From positions 159,759,609-159,823,608 of the forward strand of contig OZ024929.1 in the NCBI GenBank assembly GCA_964017235.1: DNA of 64,000 nt. Direction: 5' to 3'. Positions 11,380 through 21,977 of the stretch are shown here, in pieces (the first letter of the stretch is position 1; the number at the start of each line of letters is the position of its first letter). The translations under genes and the position numbers were made by a program. The DNA is from Sabellastarte sp. h YS-2021. Its lineage: Eukaryota > Annelida > Polychaeta > Sabellida > Sabellidae. The notes below the pieces were generated by a model. It was given only the letters and a program-made list of their open reading frames with translations. It was not told the origin of the DNA and searched no databases.

Positions 11380-14327
11380 TTCTGTTTCACTTCTATATCT
11401 CATGGTGTCAAAAAATTGTTTACCCGAGCTGTGGGGTACTGGCATCTCCAATGCTATTTTTATCATTTTCCCCACAGCCCTTGAGGGCTTTCGGGTATTT
11501 TTTTCATCCATGGTGTCCAGATGGGTGGGTGGAAAAACTTTGCCCGGGCTGTATCTCAGAAACCGTAAGGAGTAGGAAGTTGATACTTAGTAGGGACATT
11601 GGTTGGGAGGTGTAGGTGTGCAACGTCATGGTGTGACCTTGATTTGACCTTTCCAAAGTGACCTTATGTTTCAAAATCTTGTCCGGGCTATATCTCATAA
11701 ACCGGAAGTGTAGGAAGTTGATACTTGGACATTGGGTAGGGGGACATGGGTTTTGGGGTGTAGGTGTGCAACATCATGGTGGTCATCCTTCCTGTAGTGA
11801 CCTTGACCTTTAGGAATGTAGGTGTGTCGACATGGTGTGACCTTGATTTGACCTTGCTGTAGTGACCTTGGCCTTTAAAATCTTGTCTGAGCTATATCTC
11901 AGGAACCTCAAGGTGTAGGAAGTTGATCCGTGGTAGGGACTTTGGTTAGGGGGTGTAGGTGTGCAACGTCATTGTGTGACATTTAGTTGACCCATGACCT
12001 TGTAGTGACCTTTACCTATAAATCTTTTCCAGTCTATATCTCGGGAACCATAAGGTGTAGGAATATGATACTTGGTAGGGACATTGGTGAGGGGTTGTAG
12101 GTGTGCAACGTCATGGGGTGACCGTCAGTGTTCACTGCTTAGCGAATTATGTTGTAGGACCGCAGGGCCTTGGGCAAGAAAAAATTGCAGGCCCGGCCAA
12201 AAATTTACACAGCCTGGCTTACACCCACTTACAAATTTCCACATTTTATAAAACTTGCTATGTGTCAGAATCCATGCTAATACCCATGCTAAATAAACTA
12301 CATATTCACACTGTAACACATATAAATATAGTTATAAATCTACTCACTAGGGGGCTCTAGTGCTAGATTTTGAGAATACAGGAATATAAGCGGTCAAGAA
12401 AATTGGCAGTAGGAAATTTCGCGTACAAATTTTGGAATATACACAGTCAATATAGGAATATACGCAGTCAATGTAGGAATATACATGGTCAGTGCAGGAA
12501 CATTTCCTGGCAATATTTTATAAATAGAAAAACTGGTTTAAGATCAAAAGCCAGTCCACTTCTTGTTCACGGATCTACCTGATTAATATTAATGAGCAAA
12601 TATGCGAGGTCACGGAATTTCTTTGGGGTTTCCTAGCAATACTTTATAAATAGAATGGCTTACCCCAAGAGAATCTAGAGCCGATTAGGTTTTGGGGGTA
12701 TCCGGTTACAACTGTTGCCATGGCAACACTTTTAAGATTTTTGGGACTTAACTTTTATTGCGTTAATACATCCTATCCAATGGACAATTGCTTATCCGGT
12801 CGGCGCAGACCGGCCCGCCAAACGCCAGAAAAAGACGTCCTGTGTTGCCACCGGCTGGCCGGTCCGTAGTACTGTGCACTCCCCAGATGGCGCCTCGTAC
12901 TTCCTTCCTGTCTAGACAACCTGACGTCATAGCATCTTTTTCGTTTGGCGCGTGTACTGTGCAGACGTGTTTTCAACAATCTCCAGATATTTTAAAGAAA
13001 AGTGTGCATTATGATGGATTTTATACCTTATTTGCAAATAATTTATTGTAAAGGTGTTACCTACATATCAAGCACGGATATACATCAAGAAATCTGCTGG
13101 AAACGCTCCCTAGTTGTCTCAATTTAGTGTTGATGATAGGGCAGTAATCTACGAGAATATGAAGGCAGCCATTTTCTAGTTTCCTCCCATTCAACAATTG
13201 TGTTGTTAGGGGCAGATCGACAATATTTAGAAATATAATGGATATACTACTTACAAGGTATTTTTATCCTTGTTTTTTGTTATGTCATCACTCTGCGGCG
13301 TGGGCGTACGCGTCCGCGTGAACAACTTCTTCTCCAAAACTACAAGGCCTAGAGACATGCTGTTTTTTTTAAAAGATACCTTATCTATCGAGGATGAAAA
13401 ATTGTTCAAGGCATGCAAATCTGTCTGTTCGTCTGTTTGCTAGAGACATTACAAGGGGGGTACCCCCACCAAAAGTGTGAAAATTTCAACTTTTTATCAC
13501 AATTTTCTCAGTGACTATTGCAGGGATTTCTCTCATATCTTTCATATATGTACTAGGCCAGAGGTAGATTCTCTTGTGTGAGTATGAGACCTGGATCTGT
13601 CTTACTTTTTTTTTAATAAATTTTTTTAATAATTTTTAATGCATTAAAATTCATGAAATCATGCACTAAATCACTTATAACTTCAAAAGTGTTGCATTTA
13701 CAGCATTTTGTGAAAATATGTTGTTCAGCTACTTTTTTCATAGCTACAATATGGTGAGTAAGTTGGGTGTCTGTCTCAATAGCTAAGTGAGTAATAGCTA
13801 CTTTTGGGCTTTTCAGTAACTTCCATTATGAGTAAAATCACTTGTAACTTAAAAACTATTGCATTTAGAGAATTTCGTATAAATATGTTATTCAGCTACT
13901 TTTGGGCCAGCTATAACATAGTGAAATTTCAGACCTGTAGCTCATGGCATAGCTGAGTAATAGCTACTTTTAGGTTATCACTGTTGAGTAAATCGCTTAT
14001 AACTTGAAAACTATTGCATTTAGAGAATTTCGTATAAATATGTTATTCAGCTACTTTTGGGTCAGCTATAACATAGTAAAATTTCAGACCTGTAGCTCAT
14101 GGCATAGCTGAGTAATAGCTACTTTTAGGTTATCACTGTTGAGTAAATCACTTATAACTTGAAAAGTGTTGCATTTAGAGCATTTTGTTAAAATATGTTA
14201 TTCAGCTACTTTTTTCATAGCTACAATATGGTGAGTAAGTTGGGTGTCTGTCTCAATAGCTAAGTGAGTAATAGCTACTTTTGGGCTTTTCATTAACTTC
14301 CATCATGAGTAAAATCACTTGTAACTT
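11380..14327 (+). repeat. 2.9 kb direct tandem duplication, copy 2
   Basis: Second copy of the duplicated segment. It holds the DIRS-A left ITR that is continuous with the rest of that element. Base differences from copy 1 are scattered and rare (for example CTCCCCAGATGG here versus CTCTCCAGATGG in copy 1; the version here agrees with the DIRS-A right ITR). The duplication is therefore young, or one copy is an assembly artefact of allelic sequence. Confidence 0.9.
12753..12945 (+). repeat. DIRS-A left ITR
   Basis: Starts TTTTATTGCGTTAATACATC at the junction with flank GGGACTTAAC. The inner ~150 bp is inverted at 21763-21977. As in other DIRS elements the outermost bases of the two ITRs differ (TTTTATTGCGTTAATACA here, TTTATAAGTTAATACCC on the right), and the ICR carries both ends joined. 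It contains a TGACGTCA palindrome and a GC-rich CGGTC/GACCG inverted repeat, plausible promoter elements. Confidence 0.8.
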
Positions 14328-15250
14328 AAAAACTATTGCATTTAGAGAATTTCGTATAAATATGTTATTCAGCTACTTTTGGGCCAGCTATAACATCGTA
14401 AAATTTCAGACCTGTAGCTCATGGCATAGCTGAGTAATAGCTACTTTTAGGTTATCACTGTTGAGTAAATCACTTATAACTTGACAACTATTGCATTTAG
14501 AGTATTTTGTTTCAATATGTTATTTACCTATTTTGGGATCAGCTATAACATAGTGAAGTTTCAGACCTGTGGCTCATTTCATAGCTGAGTAATAGCTACT
14601 TTGAAGTTCTCACTGTTGAGTAAATCAGTTATAATTGGAAAACTATTGCATTTACAGAAATTTGTGCAAATATGTTATTCAGCTACTTTTGGGTCAGCTA
14701 TAACATAGTGAAATTATAGACCTATAGATCATGGCACAACTGAGCAATAGCTATTCTCAGGTACTGACTGTTGAGTAAATCAGCTATAACTTGAAAAATA
14801 TTGCATTTGGAGTATTTTGTTAAAATATATTGTTCACCTACTTTTGGGTCAGCTATAACATAGTGAAATTACAGACCTATAGCTCATGGCATAGCGGAGC
14901 AATAGCTATTTTCAGGTTCTCACTATTGAGTAAATCAGTTGTAGCTTGAAAACTATTGCATTTACAGTAGTTTGCTTAAATATGTTGTTCACCTACTTTT
15001 GGGTTAGCTATAACATAGTAAAATTTCAGACATGTAGCTCATTGCATAGCTGAGTAATAGTTCCTTTGAGGTTCTCACTGTTGAGTAAATCAGTTGTAAC
15101 TTGAAAACTATTACATTTAGAGTAATTTGTTAAATATGTTATTCACAGAATTTTTGGTCAGCTATAACATAGTGAAATTGCAGACCTCTATGTCATGGCA
15201 TAGCTGAGCAATAGCTACTTTCAGGTTCTCACTGTTGAGTAAATCATTGT
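13660..15250 (+). repeat. 155 bp satellite array
   Basis: About ten tandem units share ATGTTATTCAGCTACTTTTGG, AGCTATAACATAGT, CATAGCTGAGTAATAGCTAC and GTTGAGTAAATCA. The GAGTAAATC block recurs at 14141, 14463 (two units on), 14618, 14773, 14928, 15083 and 15237, giving a 154-155 bp period. The first units are also present in the upstream duplicate (10720-11379). Relatives with other periods occur at 33.0-35.4 kb and 47.3-48.4 kb. Confidence 0.85.
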
Positions 15251-15429
15251 ATCCACTGGATAGCCGCAGTGTGTAGAGAGAGATTTCACCATTACTGCTC
15301 TGATGAAAAAAAATATTATAGCTAGCTTTCTTAAGTTTGCAGTATATATTAATAACCATAAAATGTTGTCTGGGAATATTTTTGGCCTCATTTTGAGAAA
15401 CAAGATGGCCGCCACAGGTGTTTTTTGTC

Positions 15430-16015
15430 AGTCATGAAAAGTGCTTATATCTCCCTTATTATTGATCCAAGAGGTTTGGGATGATAAACCAACCTGTAGG
15501 AAATCATGGGGTGGGAATCTTTTGGTGTGGTCAGATTTGACCTTCAATGACCCCTCCTTCAAGGTCAAACAAGGATAGCCAAACTTAAAAGTGCTTATAA
15601 CTCGCTTATTTTTGGTCCCAGAGGTTTGGGATGGTAAACAGACAGGAAATCATGGGCTGTGAATCTGTTGATATGGTCCGATTTGACCTTGGAACCCTCC
15701 TTCAAGGTCAAATGAGGATAGCGAAAATTGAAAGTGCCTACAACTCGCTTATTATTGGTGACAGAGATTTGGGATGGTAAACCATCCCATAGGAAATCAT
15801 TGGTTCGGAATCTTTTGGTATGGTCAGATTTGACCTTTGGACCCCTCCTTCAAGGTCAAATGAGGACAGCCAAGCTTAAAAGTGCTTATAACTCATTTAT
15901 AATTGGTCCTAGAGGTTTGGAATGGTAAACCATAGGAAATCATGGGCTGGGAATGTATTTGTGTGGTTAGATTTGACCTTGGACCCCTTCTTCAAGGTCG
16001 AACGAGGATATTGCA
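15430..16015 (+). repeat. ~133 bp satellite array (CCTCCTTCAAGGTCAAA type)
   Basis: Four to five tandem units contain CCTCCTTCAAGGTCAAATGAGG, AAAGTGCTTATAACTCGCTTAT, AGAGGTTTGGGATGGTAAAC and GGAAATCATGGGCTGGGAATC. The same satellite in the opposite orientation makes the array at 56571-57387 and resumes at 63895, and traces lie in the last GALE intron. Confidence 0.8.
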
Positions 16016-16260
16016 TTTGTAGTATTTCTTTAAATATGTTTTAACCTATTTTTTACACTTAAACAATTACCTTGTTATTTTCCTTCATAATACCATTTAC
16101 AGGGCACAACTTTTTTATCCTTTTCTTCTGTCAGCTTCGGAATTTCTTTCGAACTTGCTGTTCAGTTACCATTTACTGTATTTCTGTACAGCCCTTTTCC
16201 TGATAATTATTCTGTCCTCTAATCACCTTCACAAATCAAAAACACTCAGTCAGCTGACAC

Positions 16261-16280
16261 AGTGCCCGTTCACGGGCACT
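16261..16280 (+). other. Perfect 8 bp-stem terminal hairpin
   Basis: AGTGCCCG, a TTCA loop, then CGGGCACT. It is preceded by the palindrome GTCAGCTGAC. Read as the 3'-terminal hairpin of the Helentron-like element. A degenerate counterpart sits at 48400-48421. Confidence 0.7.
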
Positions 16281-16434
16281 CTCCTCTTGTTTGAATGTAC
16301 CTGCTGTAACCTTCCAGCTACAGTCACCATAGGAACGTCTTTTCTAGTACTACAAATGCAAATCATGGGAAACTTCAGTCTACGTAGTTTTGAACACTGT
16401 ATATAGAGGGAATTCCCTTATGAAAGGTGCATTC

Positions 16435-17475
16435 TTCATCAGAGCGCACTGGTACCGACTTCTCTGCTGTAAAGCATCAGTCACACCAGCCTAGCTCGAG
16501 TTTTTAGTGTTTTTTTTTTTTCATCAGAAGCAATAGATGAATTCTTCAGATTTATTCAGAGCGCACTGGTCCAGACATTTTTGCTTTAAGCATTAGTCGA
16601 CCGGTAAGCTTATATATATGTACATCAGCAGCAAGAGATGAATTCTTCAGATTTCTTCAGAGCGCACTGGTCCAGACATCTTTGCTGTAAAGCATTAGTC
16701 GACCGGCAAGCTCATGTTCAGCTGACCTCACCTAGTATTTACATAGAAGGAACTTCATCTTTTATCACTCTCAGTCCCTCCCTTGTGGACCCGGCACTTG
16801 TGTCGGTAGTAAGGGAGGTGGATGGCCAGGAAACTGGTTTGAGTGTACAGCCGGCTGAGAAGAAGAATCGACTTCAGACCGGCCAGGACTTCATCGACAG
16901 AGCGCACTGGCCCAGGCTTCTCTGCTTTTAAAGCATCAGCTGACCGGCCAGCTCAAAAGAACGCGACCTCTGACGTCATATCCAGTCAGCCAATCGCGTG
17001 TCCTTCAGACCAATCACGAAGCAGGTCACGTGTTTTCACCGACCAGGAAGGTCGGAAGTGCGTTCTTCAGAACTCATGTCTACTGTGACTACAGTCCCTG
17101 CTTTGCAGACCCGGCCTGGTTGTCGGTAGTGGGGTTTTGTGGACTGTAAAGTTGCCGTTAAAGCATCACACAAAGAACGCGAATACTGACGTCATCCCCA
17201 GTCAGCCAATCGCGTGTCCTTCCGGACAATCACAAAGCAGGTCACGTGTTTTCACCGACCAGGAAGGTCGGAAGTGCGTTCTTCAGAACTCACGTCTTCT
17301 GTGATTCCAGTCCCTGCCTTGCAGAACCGGCTTCGTTGTCGGTAGTGGGGTTTGTGGATGAGCAGAATACTGCGCATTTGCATGTTTAAGTATCACAAAA
17401 GAACGTCACAACTGACGAGCTCCAATCAGCCAATCGCGTGTCTTCCGACCAGCAAGCTGGTCACGTGACACACCG
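16435..17475 (+). promoter_or_regulatory. Tandem promoter-like modules with CRE, CCAAT and E-box sites
   Basis: Two repeated modules are visible. Module 1 (AGAGCGCACTGG, then GTAAAGCAT and TCGACCGGCAAGC) occurs near 16440, 16555, 16655 and 16900. Module 2 occurs at about 16955-17160 and 17170-17390 with a 216 bp period, and a diverged third copy ends near 17475. Each module 2 carries TGACGTCA (16971, 17187; shortened to TGACG at 17413), CCAAT boxes (16990, 17010; 17206; 17422) and the E-box CACGTG (17027, 17243, 17462) in the same order and spacing. The block lies inside DIRS-A, between the Helentron-like insert and the RT remnant. It could be the promoter or LTR-like part of another element; no protein is attached to it. 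Confidence 0.55.
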
Positions 17476-17599
17476 AACACCAAGTGTTTCTAAAAATAGT
17501 TCACAAGGGCTTTCCCAGTAACTGTCAAATCTGCAAATAAGACGTGCGATTGAAGAAATACTTTAATTAATAGAGGAAACCTACAACAAGCTGAATTCA

Positions 17600-17836
17600 A
17601 CACAGATGATAGTTGTTAAATTGCTTTAGCAACTGTTTACAGAGTGTACTAACTGGTAACACAGTTTTGTACACTTACTTCAACAACTGGTCACAGAGTG
17701 TACCGACTGGTACTGGCTACACAGCCTTGTACACTTGCTTCAACCTACTGGTTACAAAGTCTACTAACAGGGTTTTGGCTTACTGTACAGTGCTTCAACC
17801 CAACTGGTTACAAAAAAAAAAAAAAAAAAAAAAAAA
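17600..17836 (+). repeat. Short tandem repeat of ~55-60 bp followed by A25
   Basis: Three and a bit units built around AACTGGTNACAGAGTGTAC and TTGTACACTTNCTTCAAC, ending in 25 consecutive A at 17812-17836. The A tract might be a retroposon tail, but no SINE head or target-site duplication was found. Confidence 0.6.
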
Positions 17837-18319
17837 CTGGCTAAATATAGACCAGTAGCTGTCAAAATTCATGGATGACCCCATCCTGCTAGATTTTTGT
17901 TACAGAGAATTACTAGTTACAGTAAAGTACCGAGTATGAAACCCGGGTACCGGACAGAGTTACCTCAGGTTTATTTGATTACAGAGAATTCTTAGACCGG
18001 TCAGTGGTCTTGGTGATATGACAGGGATATGACAGTGTCCCAAGCTACTGCCAGGCAACCTTCCCTTATCACACCTCTCAACAACCTGTTATCGGTGCTG
18101 GACTTGACTGGAGAGATAATAAATTTTGTCATCATGTCCGGCCAGGGGTCAGACATCTCACAAATGACAATTGCTCTGTAAATACTGCACCTTGCAGGCT
18201 GCTGGCCCGGGGCGAAGAGTCTATTAATGTGAAAAGTTGTGTCAGCCCCACCGGACCACAAGAAGAACAGAGAGACTGTTAACCTGGATCATTGTCACCA
18301 GACAGAAAAGGGACAGGGA
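17837..18319. other. Unassigned DNA inside DIRS-A
   Basis: No recognisable coding motif. An 86-codon minus-strand open frame (18001-18261) shows no family resemblance and lies antisense within a retroelement, so I do not treat it as a gene. Confidence 0.45.
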
Positions 18320-18870
18320 CAGAAAATTTTTGTCAGAATACCAAATGTCCCAGATGTGGCACACAGTCTGCCTATAGGTTCCAGACTAAGCCCTTTTTGG
18401 GAACGTAGGAAGCCTTGGGGGCTGGACCCTAGGTAGTACAACTGTTGAAGGAGGGATACCTATGTCCATATACCTATACAAGAACAATCCAGGAAATGCC
18501 TGAGATTTCACATCCAAGGTCGGGCATACCAGTTCAAGGCCCTGCCATTCAGTTTGTCCACAGCACCTTTGGAGTTCACCGTGATACCAAAGCAGGTGAA
18601 ATTGATAGCCATACACAAGGATTTAAGAAGCTACCAGTACCTAGATGACTGGTTGGTGAGAGCCATATCCCACCAGGCTTGCCTCCAACATACACAGGAA
18701 CTAGTAAATAATGTGTCAGCATCTGGGTTGGCTGATAAATTTAGAGAAATCAGAGCTGGAGCCCAAACAAGACTTCGATTTTTAGGCTACCAGTTCGACT
18801 TCAGGTCTGATCGGTTCCGACAGACTCTGGACTTGTGACAGAACCTTCAAGAGACTGTTAAAACCGCTAT
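18320..18870 (+). pseudogene. DIRS-A reverse transcriptase remnant
   Basis: Copies RNA into DNA in an intact DIRS element. Here two pieces are joined. The first (18320-18440) matches the start of the RT region of DIRS-C (NVPDVAHSLPIGSRL-type text), with an eroded trace of the Cys-rich frame overlapping it. The second begins at the stretch after catalytic motif A and reads through a degenerate ALPF-x-LSTAPLEFT motif to the intact YLDDWLVRA catalytic box near 18640. The palm segment containing the motif A aspartate (DFxDAYFHIPI in B and C) is deleted, and frameshifts separate the rest, so the enzyme is dead. Confidence 0.8.
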
Positions 18871-19870
18871 CCCTACCGGCTTGCCCGGTCCGGGAATTCA
18901 TGTCCTTGATAGGTTACTAACATCTACAGAAAAGCATGTTAATCTAGGCAGACTTCATATGAGACCCATACAGTGGCATCTCAAAAACAACTGGAGGGTA
19001 CCAGAATCACTGGAAAAGGTGATCCAAGTCCCTAGGTCCCTGCACCCCCATTTACAATGGTGGCTGAAGGAAGACAATGCACTTACAGGCCAACCATTAC
19101 ACCCAATAAAACATGCTCTGCAAATATTTACAGACGCATCAATAGAAGGGTGGGGCGCTCACTTAGATGAGCACTTGGCAAGAGCAACCTGGTCCCCTCC
19201 GGGAAGCAAGTTGTATATATAAACTATCTAGAACTTTAAGCAGTTTTTCTGACTTTAAAGAGTTCTAAGACCTTTGCTTAAACAAGATAGTACTTGTAGC
19301 AACTGACAACACCACAGTAGTGTCATACATAAAGGAAGGAGGAATGGGGTTGGGCCCACTTTGTGCCCTACTATGGAGAATCTTGACCTGGTGTACCAGG
19401 AAACAAGTGACTCTAAAGCACGACACATTCCAGGCCGGCCTAATGTGGTAGCAGACAGGCTGTCCAGGCTAGGCCAGACCATCCAAACAGTGGTTTCTCC
19501 CTCCAGAGGTCTTCCACTCTATGCAGTAGGTGGCACCGGCCCAAAATAAACTTATTTGCCACGAGGTTCAACAACAAGTCGCCTCTGTTTTGTGTCACCG
19601 GTACCGGATCCCCTGGCCACAGCAGTGGATGTGCTCAGTCAGCCATGGTAGGATCTAAAAGCATACACCTTCCCACCATCACCCATATTGGGCAAAGTGG
19701 TGGAGAAGTTGCAAGACTCCCCATGTAAGAGAATCATTCTGATTGCTCCGGGGTGGCCCAACATGCCTTGGTTTTGGGATCTAGTGGCCATGTCCAGCCA
19801 CATCCCTCTGAGCCTGCCCAATCTGTCCAGCCTGTTCACAGATCCCTCACAGAAATCTGACAAATCTTAA
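18871..19870 (+). pseudogene. DIRS-A RNase H and methyltransferase-like remnant
   Basis: RNase H would remove the RNA template during DNA synthesis. Visible pieces are GRLHMRPIQWHLKNNWRVPE, a HALQIFTDAS...GWGAHL block with the first catalytic aspartate (about 19100-19165), ATDNTTVVSYI (about 19300) and a broken HIPGRPNVVADRLSR (about 19430). From 19545 the DIRS methyltransferase-like region follows, with QxxLFATRFNNK decayed and an intact LIAPGWPNMPWFWDLV. Several frame changes and stops occur, so no protein is made from it. Confidence 0.75.
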
Positions 19871-19879
19871 TCTCCATGC

Positions 19880-21257
19880 AGGGCTCCTAGAGCCTCAGCA
19901 ATCGAGGAGCAGGACTTGTCTGAGACAGTGGCAGCAAGAATTGAGGCTCCTCAAGGGGGGGGGGGGGGGGGGGGGGTCAATCAGATCAGTCTATGAGGCA
20001 AATGGGTCATTTTTACCAAGTGATGTATCATTCATCAGGTGGACTTCGGGCACCACCTGTAAAGTCAGTTGCTGACTTCCTTAGGTACCTGTTTCAGGAC
20101 AGGAAGTTGCAGCCCAGTTCCATTGATGGTTACAGGTCAGCCATTGCTGATAGTTCTGGAAATTTGCCCATCAATGTTAGTAAGGATGAAAATCTCACTC
20201 GTCTCCTGGATAGCTTCCACTGAGACAGACCCAAAGGCCGGAGGGGAACACCCTCCTGGAACCCCTCTCTGGCTTTTGCACCAGCTGACAAGGTTAATTT
20301 TGAACCAATTAAAGGCCTCCTTGAAGCATTTGACCTTCAAGGCAGTTTTCCTCTTGGCCCTGGGTTCGGGCAAGCGTAGAAGTGAGATATATGCTTGGCA
20401 AACAGCCCAGCACCATTGATGCTTATAGGTCACCCATTGTTGATAAACTGGGAAATTCACTTTTCAACATCAGTAAGGACGAAAATCTCGCTCGTCTCCT
20501 GGATAGTTTCCTCAGAGACAGACCCAAAGGCAGGAGTGGCATACCCTCCTGGAACTTCTCACTGGCCATGCACCAGCTAAGACTTCATTTGATCCAATCA
20601 AGGAGGCCCCTTTGAAGCATTTGACCTTCAAGACGGTATTCCTCTTGGCCCTTGGGTAGGGCAAGTGCAAAAGTGAGATTCATGCCTGGCAAGACTGATA
20701 TATTGGACACCAATCCGATTGGTCAAAGGTGTCCCTGTATCATTCACCCAGCTTTCTATCCTAGAATCAGCTGGCCATAGAGTGTCCAGTGTGGCCCCTG
20801 GGGTTATAACAGCCCTGGCCCCGACTCTGGATAGATCTCTCAAGTCTGACAGGTCCCTCTGTCCGGTCAGAGCATTGTGCTACTATTTGGACAGGACCTC
20901 AGACATCAGGCAGAATAAGGAGGTGGTTTTTGTCTCCTTTAAGAAAGGTTTCAACAAGACATCTCACCTGCCACTATCTCCTCTTGGATCAAGCAGACTG
21001 TGATCTTATGTTATGAGCTCTCTGACCAGGAGGCCCACATTTAACATCAGGTTAAAGCCCATGATGTCAGGGCCTTTGCTGCTTCTAAGGTCTTCCAGTC
21101 GGGAGTCTCCTTAGATCCAATCTTGTCAGCCTGCCACTGAAGTCACAATACCTTCACACAGTTCTATATGAAGGGCGGGGCTTGGGCTGATTCAGAGCTT
21201 TACCAATTGGGCTCGGTAGTGGCTGCTCAGCAGATCCACAAGTGGTCATTAGATTGA
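19880..21257 (+). pseudogene. DIRS-A tyrosine recombinase, broken and partly duplicated
   Basis: The recombinase would integrate the circular DNA copy. The order matches DIRS-C: SVADFLRYLF, a QPSSIDGYRSAIAD block, SKDENLTRLLDSFH, LKHLTFKAVFLLALGSGKRR (first catalytic Arg), SLCPVRALCYYLDRTSDIRQ, VKAHDVRAFAAS (His and second Arg) and FTQFYMK (the tyrosine). The part from the DGYRSAIAD block to the first Arg occurs twice in tandem, about 20110-20402 and 20403-20695, at an offset of 293 bp and well diverged. A 22-base G run at 19955-19976 and several frameshifts and stops add to the damage, including a TGA in place of the conserved tryptophan before the tyrosine. Confidence 0.8.
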
Positions 21258-21608
21258 GGAGATTTGTATATGTGCATAACAGTTCTTCATGTACATAATA
21301 ATTAAGTGTGGCGTGCTTCCTTTGGGAGGTTTATTTGCATTCTGGGACTGAACTCATCCCTCTCTTCCCCTACCTCAGAGCAGGTCTGCAAAAAGGGGGT
21401 GGGGGCGACGGCGGTATAGCCCCGGGTAACCGGCTGCTGGCAACCGACCATGGCCTTGCAGGGTTTCCTGACCTTAAAGTCAACCCAGGCCTGGACCTAT
21501 AGGTCTCCTGACGAAGTCAGCCTAGACCGTAGGTTAAAATTTGCTATTACTTATGAGTTCACATAAGTCCCTAGTAACTTACCCGCAGACCAAGCGGTAG
21601 TTATTCAG

Positions 21609-21696
21609 CAATTGTCCATTGGATAGGATGTATTAACGCAATAAAATTGCAAATTTAATAAGTAAATTAAATTTTTATAAGTTAATACCCTATCCA
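21609..21696 (+). repeat. DIRS-A internal complementary region (ICR)
   Basis: Contains the complement of the left end (CCATTGGATAGGATGTATTAACGCAATAAAA form) directly joined to the complement of the right end (TTGCAAATTTAATAAG...AATACCCTATCCA). In DIRS-1 the ICR templates restoration of the element ends during circle formation. Seeing both ends fused in the right order is strong evidence for DIRS replication. Confidence 0.8.
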
Positions 21697-21762
21697 CAAC
21701 AAGACACAATACCCTCCCACCGAATCCGCTATCAGCTTACTAGGGGTCTAAGAGGTTTAGAC

Positions 21763-21977
21763 AACGAAAAAGATGCTATGACGTCAGGTTGTCTAGACAG
21801 GAAGGAAGTACGAGGCGCCATCTGGGGAGTGCACAGTACTACGGACCGGCCAGCCGGTGGCAACACAGGACTTTTTTTTCTGGCGTTTGGCAGGCCGGTC
21901 TGCACCGACCGGATATGCAATTGTCCATTAGATAGGGTATTAACTTATAAAAATTTAATTTACTTATTAAATTTGCA
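21763..21977 (+). repeat. DIRS-A right ITR
   Basis: Inverted copy of the left ITR, from AACGAAAAAGATGC with TGACGTCA to CAATTGTCCATTAGATAGGG, then the right-specific extension TATTAACTTATAAAAATTTA ending TTTGCA. The next bases AGTTTGTGGGTG belong to the flanking repeat. Confidence 0.8.

Larger units (their letters stand above)
13283..16290 (+). mobile_element. Helentron-like satellite-bearing element inserted in DIRS-A
   Basis: A left block around TGTCATCACTCTGCGGCG is followed by a conserved 5' segment, then by tandem satellites, and closes with the perfect hairpin AGTGCCCGTTCACGGGCACT at 16261-16280. A second element of the same plan lies at 46995-48430 (left block GACATCACTCTGTGGTG, right hairpin text TTCACGGGCACT). 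A conserved head, a core of ~155 bp repeats and a hairpin near the 3' end fit bivalve Pearl-type/Helentron non-autonomous elements. No helicase or Rep gene is present. The exact outer edges are uncertain by tens of bases. Confidence 0.5.
12753..21977 (+). mobile_element. DIRS-A: tyrosine-recombinase retrotransposon, ~9.2 kb with nested inserts
   Basis: Left ITR 12753-12945; RT, RNase H, methyltransferase-like and YR remnants 18320-21257; ICR 21609-21696; right ITR 21763-21977. The two ITRs agree in specific variants (the block TTGCCACCGGCTGGCCGGTC, CTCCCCAGATGGCGCC) that differ from DIRS-C, so they belong together although 9 kb apart. The flanks agree too: left flank ending GGGACTTAAC and right flank AGTTTGTGGGTGTTCC are adjacent parts of one ~145 bp repeat unit that occurs uninterrupted at 22.1 kb. 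Gag is absent and its place is taken by a Helentron-like satellite element and promoter-like repeats. All coding parts are broken. Confidence 0.75.

Noticed and set aside
9155-12360. Paired 85-codon open frames at 9155 and 12103, and paired 87-codon frames at 9840 and 12788, looking like a conserved small-gene family
   Set aside because: They are identical only because the surrounding 2.9 kb is duplicated; they cross satellite and ITR sequence and have no protein motif.
10700-15250. Regularly spaced repeats resembling a CRISPR array
   Set aside because: The whole 155 bp unit is repeated with no unique spacers, in a eukaryotic genome; this is satellite DNA.
17812-17836. A25 as the poly(A) tail of a processed pseudogene
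   Set aside because: The sequence upstream is a short tandem repeat, with no gene-like text and no target-site duplication seen.
18001-18261. 86-codon minus-strand open frame as a host gene
   Set aside because: No motif, antisense inside a degraded retroelement, no neighbouring exon or control signal.
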